18,354 bases of DNA, taken from NCBI GenBank assembly GCA_024402735.1, contig JAKSTE010000005.1, positions 1 through 18,354 of the forward strand, given 5' to 3'. This DNA is from Alphaproteobacteria bacterium. GTDB lineage: Bacteria > Pseudomonadota > Alphaproteobacteria > Rs-D84. This document shows, in pieces, positions 13,434 through 18,354 of this stretch (positions within the stretch are counted from its first letter, which is position 1; each line of letters opens with the position of its first letter). A program made the translations under genes and the position numbers. Under the pieces are notes generated by a model, which was not told where the DNA came from, did no database searches, and saw only the letters and a list, made by a program, of their open reading frames with translations.

Positions 13434-15372
13434 TCATCCACATATCTCTTCCAATTCTTCTATAAATAGTATCATGTGCACCATACACAAAACCATCTAA
13501 GCTCCCTGCTTGCCCTATTGGTAACAAAGATGTTATTCTACCATCTGGCGTTATAAAAGCGCTTATACCAGAGTAATTGGCTCGCACTATTGGTAATCCT
13601 GATTCTATTGCATATCTTCTTACCATATCTAAATGTTGAAAAGTTCCTGGAGTTGTTCCAAACCATGTATCATTGGTTATATTTATTATAGCATTAGGAG
13701 TAACATTATTAGGAACTAAAGAATCAGAAAATATAATTTCATAACAAATAGCTGGAGCAAAACTAAAATCTCCATGATTGGTTTTCAAATGTATAGTTTC
13801 TGGTCCATTTCCAGCAGATAGCTGTCCAGGAGTAGGAATAAGATTTCCTAAAGGCCTGTATTCACCAAATGGTACTAAATGTGATTTATTATATATATTA
13901 TCTATTTTTCCAAATTTATCTGCTACAATCATAGTATTATATAATCTTCCATCAGAATAATAATTACCACCACTAATAACATTCGTATTTAATACTCTTG
14001 CTAGAGGAAAATTATCTTGAGTAACAACATAAGGATATGTTGTTTCAGGATAAACTATTATATCAGGTTTTAAAGAAGAATCCTTTGTAGCTAAATCTAA
14101 CAATGTTTTTATTTTATTATTAATGGAATTTACATCATCCAGCTTATATACGGCAGATTTAGCCGGTTGCACAATTCTTATAATTGGAAAATCGTCATGA
14201 AATAAATTTTCAGTTTTTCGAATATTGTGTTCACCAAAAACACATCCCATAACAAGTAAACAAACAAACAAAATAAAGTTAACAACATTAGTTTTTTTAT
14301 AAAATATTTCTACACACCCAACAATACACCCGACAACAACAAAAGACAAACCTAAACTACCCCAAAAAGACATAGAATTAGCAATTACAGGAAAATTAAT
14401 AGTTATATTAGAAACAGGGTTCCAAGGAAACCCAGTACAAAACCATTCTCTTAACCACAATCCTATCGAACACAGACAAGAAAATATCATTGTTCGTTGA
14501 TAACGATGTTCCCTAAAAAAATAATTCGTAACAGCAAAAGGAACAGCAAAAAACACACCACAAACCACACCTATTCCTAATATTCCCGGTATAGTCCACA
14601 CAGCAAATTGAGCAGTTAATTCTGGAACAACGTATATGGAATGAAGCACCCACCAGAACATAGATATACTATAAGCAGAAGTAAAAGGAAGTGCCTGAAG
14701 CAAATACTTTATAAAAGACTTATTTGGTTTAGATAAAATGATAATAAGGTAATATGCTAAACCAAAACACACGGCAAACAACCACCACAAATAAAATGGT
14801 GCGAAACCTAAAGAACACAACATTCCTAAAACAACTAATATAATATTTCTAAACATTGGTTTATTTAACAAGTTTATTATTTTGTTTATAAACACAGGAC
14901 ATTTACAACTACATTCTTTTAATGTACATCTGTTCGTTTTTATTTCTTCTTTATACGGGTTTTTATACCCCAATAGTTTCATAATTTTTATTTCTTTAGA
15001 CTCCATAATTTTTGCCTGGGCATCAGTTAAATGATCAAAACCCAACAAATGCAAAACACCATGGACAACCATATGAGCAGTATGTTCTTCTACAGAAATT
15101 CCAACTTCTTTAGCTTCACGTTTTACTGTATCCAAAGAAATAAAAATATCACCAAGCAAAACATCATCACCTAATTCAAAAGATAAAACATTAGTAGGTC
15201 TATCAATATTTCTGTATTGTTTATTTAATTTATGAATTTTCTTATCGTTAATTAATGTTATAGATACCTCTGAATTTTTATACTTACTACCAGCAGCTAA
15301 AGTAGCTATAGAAGTAAAATCTATCTTATACTTCTTCCATTTTTTATTTTCATAATTCACACAAACATTCAT
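13369..15372 (-). CDS. Fused YbeY endoribonuclease and Lnt apolipoprotein N-acyltransferase
   Basis: One 667-residue frame joins two normally separate proteins. Residues 1-140 are YbeY, the metal-dependent endoribonuclease of rRNA maturation: zinc-binding His104, His108 and His114 lie in HGVLHLLGFDH. Residues about 174-667 are Lnt, which N-acylates lipoproteins in the inner membrane: several membrane helices (175-375), then the nitrilase-like domain with Glu443 (YPETTYP), Lys496 (YNKSHLVPFGEY) and Cys543 (APAICYEIIF) as catalytic triad, and a C-terminal membrane helix. The linker holds four cysteines, at 149, 154, 156 and 158. Met173 could start Lnt alone, but there is no Shine-Dalgarno before it. 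AGGGG precedes the first ATG. ybeY and lnt are neighbours in many proteobacteria, separated by corC, so the fusion fits a loss of the spacer gene. The stop is TAG, the only one used by an intact gene here. Confidence 0.93.
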   Translation of the reverse strand: MNVCVNYENKKWKKYKIDFTSIATLAAGSKYKNSEVSITLINDKKIHKLNKQYRNIDRPTNVLSFELGDDVLLGDIFISLDTVKREAKEVGISVEEHTAHMVVHGVLHLLGFDHLTDAQAKIMESKEIKIMKLLGYKNPYKEEIKTNRCTLKECSCKCPVFINKIINLLNKPMFRNIILVVLGMLCSLGFAPFYLWWLFAVCFGLAYYLIIILSKPNKSFIKYLLQALPFTSAYSISMFWWVLHSIYVVPELTAQFAVWTIPGILGIGVVCGVFFAVPFAVTNYFFREHRYQRTMIFSCLCSIGLWLREWFCTGFPWNPVSNITINFPVIANSMSFWGSLGLSFVVVGCIVGCVEIFYKKTNVVNFILFVCLLVMGCVFGEHNIRKTENLFHDDFPIIRIVQPAKSAVYKLDDVNSINNKIKTLLDLATKDSSLKPDIIVYPETTYPYVVTQDNFPLARVLNTNVISGGNYYSDGRLYNTMIVADKFGKIDNIYNKSHLVPFGEYRPLGNLIPTPGQLSAGNGPETIHLKTNHGDFSFAPAICYEIIFSDSLVPNNVTPNAIINITNDTWFGTTPGTFQHLDMVRRYAIESGLPIVRANYSGISAFITPDGRITSLLPIGQAGSLDGFVYGAHDTIYRRIGRDMWMIIILMFSIIASISIYVFQKKD

Positions 15373-15373
15373 A

Positions 15374-15463
15374 TTAACACACCCCTATATACAACACCAA
15401 ACAAGGCTTTCTTATCTTGTTTAAGTACATAAAATTCACTTGAAACCCGCTTGCTAAAGTCAT
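15374..15463 (-). other. ybeY-lnt leader with small open frames and a hairpin
   Basis: The ~100 nt between the ybeY -10 and its ATG contains a 29-codon frame (ATG at 15463, MTLASGFQVNF...YIGVC) whose TAA is one base before the ybeY ATG (TAATATG). A second frame on the same strand is open from about 15512 (TTG) to a TGA overlapping the ybeY ATG (ATGA, 15369-15372) and reads FSKRVSSEFYVLKQDKKALF, also protein-like. A hairpin AAACAAG/CTTGTTT (15399-15405 with 15416-15422, 10-nt loop) lies within. It could be a translated leader, a small gene, or a copy of a dispersed repeat. None is proven. Confidence 0.3.
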
Positions 15464-15480
15464 AAATATTTAATAAGATT

Positions 15481-15489
15481 ATTATATCA
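15481..15489 (-). promoter_or_regulatory. Extended -10 promoter for ybeY-lnt
   Basis: On the minus strand TGATATAAT (15489-15481) is a perfect TATAAT (15486-15481) with the extended TGn. No strong -35 is present, as is common for extended -10 promoters. A start near 15474 gives a leader of about 100 nt. Confidence 0.5.
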
Positions 15490-15492
15490 CAA

Positions 15493-15520
15493 AAAACAAA
15501 GTAAAAAAACAAAGTAAAAT
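15493..15520 (+). repeat. Short 13-bp tandem duplication before rarA
   Basis: AAAACAAAGTAAAA occurs twice in a row with a 13-bp period (15493-15506 and 15506-15519). It is A-rich and sits directly before the rarA ATG, which has no Shine-Dalgarno. Probably slippage; a role as an A-rich translation enhancer is possible. Confidence 0.5.
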
Positions 15521-15521
15521 T

Positions 15522-16781
15522 ATGACAAAACCTCTTTCTGATTTAATGAGACCATCAAATATAGACGAAATAATAGGTCAAAAAGATTTGATAGGCGAAA
15601 ACGGTTTTATACGTCATATGATTGATAACAATAAATTATCCAACATAATATTATGGGGTCCTCCTGGATGTGGTAAAACAACTATAGCTAGGGCTTTAGC
15701 AAATTCTATAGATATGGATTTTGTACCAATGTCCGCTGTTTTTTCTGGTACCGCAGATATTAAAAGAGTTATGGAAACAGCAAAAACAAATAACAACATA
15801 GGTCGTGGTACTTTGCTGTTTATAGATGAAATTCATAGATTTAATAAAACACAACAAGATACACTTTTGCCTTATTTAGAAGATGGAACTGTTACATTTA
15901 TAGGTGCAACTACAGAAAATCCAAGTTTTAATTTAAATAACGCTCTTCTATCACGATGCCATATAGGCGTTTTAAAACCTTTATCTCAGACAGAGCTTAT
16001 GTCATTAATAGATCGTTCGGAAAAATTTATTGGCAAAAAAATACAACTTACAGATGAAGCAAAAAAACATTTAACAACACTATCTGATGGAGATGCGAGA
16101 TTCTTGCTTAATACAATAGAATATTTATCTTCAATAAATTTAAAGAAAAAATTATCTCCTTCAGATTTAGATAATATTATTCAACAAAGAGCCCCCATGT
16201 CAGATAAGGATGGTGATGAACATTATAATTTGATATCAGCTGTACATAAATCATTACGATCATCTGATACAGATGCAGCATTATATTGGGTTGCTAGAAT
16301 GATGACTTCAGGCCAAGATCCTAAATATATTTTACGAAGATTAACACGTTTTGCTATGGAAGATGTCGGTTTAGCAGATCCAAATGCAATGCAAATTGCT
16401 CTTAATGCCTGGCAAATTTATGAAAGAATGGGATCCCCAGAAGGAGATATAGCTTTAACAGAATTGGTAATTTATCTATCAACCGCACCCAAAAGTATAT
16501 CAGCGTACAAAGCACTATCTGCTTCTTATACTCTAGCAAAACAAACTGGTAGCACCGTACCACCAAAAAACATTTTAAACGCACCTACTAAATGTATGAA
16601 AGAGTTAGGTTATAGCGATGGATACATCTACGATCCCGAAACAGAAAACGGTTGTAGTGGTCAAAACTGTTTTCCAGAAGGAATGAAGCGACCAACACTA
16701 TACACACCTATAGAAAGAGGTTTTGAAAGAGAAATAAAGAAAAGATTAGAATATTGGAATTCCTTCAGAAAGAAAGATTAA
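15522..16781 (+). CDS. rarA: Replication-associated recombination protein A (RarA/MgsA), AAA+ ATPase
   Basis: RarA is a clamp-loader-like AAA+ ATPase acting at stalled replication forks. The 419-residue product starts PLSDLMRPSNIDEIIGQ, the family's lead-in, followed by Walker A GPPGCGKT (46-53), Walker B LLFIDEIH (98-105) with RFNKTQQD after it, sensor 1 FIGATTEN (126-133), the arginine finger in SRC (144-146), and sensor 2 in GDARFLLN (about 189-196). The C-terminal tetramerisation domain ends with ENGCSGQNCFPEGM, a RarA hallmark (usually NxQxYLPEGL), here with two cysteines in place of more usual residues. Length is normal. The ATG lacks a Shine-Dalgarno. The stop shares TTAA with the convergent barrel gene. 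Confidence 0.95.
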   Translation: MTKPLSDLMRPSNIDEIIGQKDLIGENGFIRHMIDNNKLSNIILWGPPGCGKTTIARALANSIDMDFVPMSAVFSGTADIKRVMETAKTNNNIGRGTLLFIDEIHRFNKTQQDTLLPYLEDGTVTFIGATTENPSFNLNNALLSRCHIGVLKPLSQTELMSLIDRSEKFIGKKIQLTDEAKKHLTTLSDGDARFLLNTIEYLSSINLKKKLSPSDLDNIIQQRAPMSDKDGDEHYNLISAVHKSLRSSDTDAALYWVARMMTSGQDPKYILRRLTRFAMEDVGLADPNAMQIALNAWQIYERMGSPEGDIALTELVIYLSTAPKSISAYKALSASYTLAKQTGSTVPPKNILNAPTKCMKELGYSDGYIYDPETENGCSGQNCFPEGMKRPTLYTPIERGFEREIKKRLEYWNSFRKKD

Positions 16782-17584
16782 AACATAATCTTTATATTAG
16801 CACCTATTTGCACTTCTTTCTTTTCAAATTCATAATCTACTCTTCCAACATATTGAGTATTACCATATTGGCGAACAAACTTAAAATTAGCCCAATCCTG
16901 GTTAGGTAATAAATATTTATTTGTTGAGACACGAAAATCCAATCCTAACCCAACACGCCAATCTTTATTTATTCTAAAGTAAGATTCTGGTATAAAATCT
17001 ATATAAGACAATCCTCTACTTTCATCAAAAACCCATGTAGATTTAATAGTTCCAGACAAACTTATTCCAGACCATTGACGTCCAAAACGTAATCCTGCGT
17101 AATATGAAGAATCTGCATACTCTGGACTTCTAACATGTTCACTTCCACCAACTTTTAAACCAAACAAAGCATCAGATATTACTTTTGAAGAATCTCTACC
17201 ATGATTCATTCTATAGACACCACCTATATCAAAACTAGAAAAACCATTTTGTTTATCATGAGAAAAATCAAATTGATATAACAAGTTAGCCATAATAGAA
17301 AGACTATTTGTTATTCCATAGGCTATAGTTTCTCCTAATCTAACTTTTTCATCTATATAAGACACAGCAGTATCACTCAAAATATTATGTTTTGATAACA
17401 AGAATAAAGGATCTGATGTATCATTAGATAAATAATTCAATACTTTCTCTGGACCAGTTATTTGTAAATCAGAAACATTTTCTTCATTATCAGAACTTAA
17501 AGAAGTATCACTTACAATTACACTCTCTGCATTGGCAGAAAAAGCCAATAAAACACAACTAAAAAACAACAAATATTTTTTCAT
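16778..17584 (-). CDS. Outer-membrane beta-barrel protein
   Basis: The 268-residue product has a typical signal peptide (MKKYLLFFSCVLLAFSANA, cleavage after Ala19), a 40-residue polar Ser/Asp/Glu-rich segment, and then alternating strands (SSYYAGLRFGRQWSGISLSG, RVGLGLDFRVS, YVGRVDYEF) ending IGANIKIMF with the terminal aromatic expected for BAM recognition. It reads as a roughly 10- to 12-strand barrel of unknown cargo. The start follows AAGAGA about eight to nine bases upstream. It begins 26 bp after the end of the interrupted barrel gene, so the two probably form a tandem of outer-membrane proteins. It is not obviously a duplicate of the porin-like gene at 5371. Confidence 0.75.
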   Translation of the reverse strand: MKKYLLFFSCVLLAFSANAESVIVSDTSLSSDNEENVSDLQITGPEKVLNYLSNDTSDPLFLLSKHNILSDTAVSYIDEKVRLGETIAYGITNSLSIMANLLYQFDFSHDKQNGFSSFDIGGVYRMNHGRDSSKVISDALFGLKVGGSEHVRSPEYADSSYYAGLRFGRQWSGISLSGTIKSTWVFDESRGLSYIDFIPESYFRINKDWRVGLGLDFRVSTNKYLLPNQDWANFKFVRQYGNTQYVGRVDYEFEKKEVQIGANIKIMF

Positions 17585-17610
17585 AATTATATCTCTTTTT
17601 TAATATTGTA

Positions 17611-18354
17611 TTAGAAGTATAGGATACCTTGTAAGCCAACCTTCCATTCATTATAATTTTTTATCTTATAATCACCGTATTCATATGCTGGTATAGCAAC
17701 ATCTGCATTACCATCATCATCAGTATCAATACCTAAACTATTATAATAACTATAGTATCCTAACTTTTTATCTTTTGCGGAATCATACAAAGAAACCTGA
17801 CCATATAGATTTAATGCAAACATTTCTCCTGGCTGCCATCCAAACCCACCTTTTAAATACATTTGTTCGTGCCAATCATAACTGCCATATATTCCTTCTA
17901 AATTAAATGTCTAATCTTCTCCAAGTACACTAAATACTCCCAAACCACCCTCAAACATAGTCAAATCTTGTTTGTCAGTATTATAAGCCAACATCAACCA
18001 ATCATTATTATTGGACACGTATGCTCCGTATGAATCTCCGTGTAATAATTTTGTATACATACCACGTAATGTACCATATATAGTAGTTCTTGAAACTTTA
18101 TATCCGGCTTTTAAATCAAGAAACATTGTATTTGTTGTGTCTTTTTGGTGTTGGAAATATCCAGCTAACATACCTATCCACTCTGAATTATCAACAAAAC
18201 GGTATTGTAAACCTAATCCATATATATTTAAACCAGAACTTGTATTTTCATCATCAGATCCAGTTTGGTTGGTGTTTATATCTTTCCAATCTGTAAATTT
18301 AGTTTTAGTAGAATCATATTGTCCCATCAATAAAACAGCTAACTTATCCGTTAT
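17611..18354 (-). pseudogene. Outer-membrane beta-barrel gene with in-frame TAG, 5' end outside the window
   Basis: The minus-strand frame is open from the right edge to a TAG at 17913-17911, then continues in the same frame to TAA 17613-17611. The joined product is about 247 residues long, lacks its start and ends KVGLQGILYF with the terminal Phe of barrel proteins. Around the stop it reads GVFSVLGED, stop, TFNLEGIYGSYDWHEQ, a smooth barrel-strand sequence, so only one base seems changed; TGG (Trp) or CAG (Gln) to TAG would explain it. The upstream part contains YGLGLQYRF and FLDLKAGYKVSRTTIYGTLRG strand pairs. It may be a recent pseudogene, a sequencing or assembly error, or a readthrough site. 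Without the missing 5' part the family cannot be fixed. Confidence 0.65.

Noticed and set aside
17911..17913. Recoding of UAG as a sense codon in this genome
   Set aside because: ybeY-lnt ends naturally with TAG right after its expected C-terminus, and no core gene here has an internal TAG; a point mutation or error is simpler.
1..18354. CRISPR arrays, tRNA or rRNA genes, IS elements, prophage or integron signals
   Set aside because: No direct-repeat arrays, cloverleaf-like sequences, transposase or integrase motifs, or long terminal inverted repeats were seen on either strand.

Overview
The window is an AT-rich (roughly one third GC), gene-dense piece of a Gram-negative bacterial chromosome. 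Bacterial lineage markers are a YfgM-like/BamB-like pair, RpoH (sigma-32), an RHH_4-type ribbon-helix-helix protein, Lnt and several outer-membrane beta-barrel proteins. Together they point to an alphaproteobacterium, probably host-associated or uncultured given the low GC, short intergenic spaces and divergent proteins. That placement is inference from protein content; there is no rRNA here. No tRNA, rRNA, CRISPR array, IS element or phage module was seen, and no gene-free stretch exceeds 300 bases (the largest are 170 bp before pnp and 149 bp before ybeY).

Layout, left to right. On the minus strand, 1-4387 holds a YfgM-like protein, a BamB-like lipoprotein, pnp, a small unknown gene and ybaB (cut by the left edge). 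On the plus strand, rpoH overlaps a porin-like gene by ATGA (4442-6396), facing a Yip1-like membrane protein (6393-6989, minus). der (7056-8378, plus) and gltX (8405-9991, minus) converge on one bidirectional terminator. trmB (10036-10710, plus) converges on an unknown minus gene (10707-11375). Divergent from that gene runs a tight plus-strand cluster of four genes (11418-13433): a two-TM protein, an unknown Gly-rich-tail protein, a SUKH-like protein and an RHH_4 protein. It runs 65 bp into the end of a fused ybeY-lnt gene (13369-15372, minus). rarA (15522-16781, plus) converges on two minus-strand outer-membrane beta-barrel genes at the right end. The second of these is interrupted by an in-frame TAG and leaves the window.

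Functionally the region mixes RNA turnover and translation (pnp, ybeY, gltX, trmB, der), envelope biogenesis (bamB-like, yfgM-like, lnt, porins), heat-shock transcription (rpoH) and replication-fork maintenance (rarA). The most unusual points are the YbeY-Lnt fusion with a cysteine cluster in its linker, a GltX that resembles the long clostridial form rather than the usual proteobacterial one, the uncharacterised four-gene cluster, near-leaderless promoters at rpoH and trmB, three convergent junctions sharing one palindromic TTAA as both stops, and a leader of ybeY-lnt that is open in two frames.
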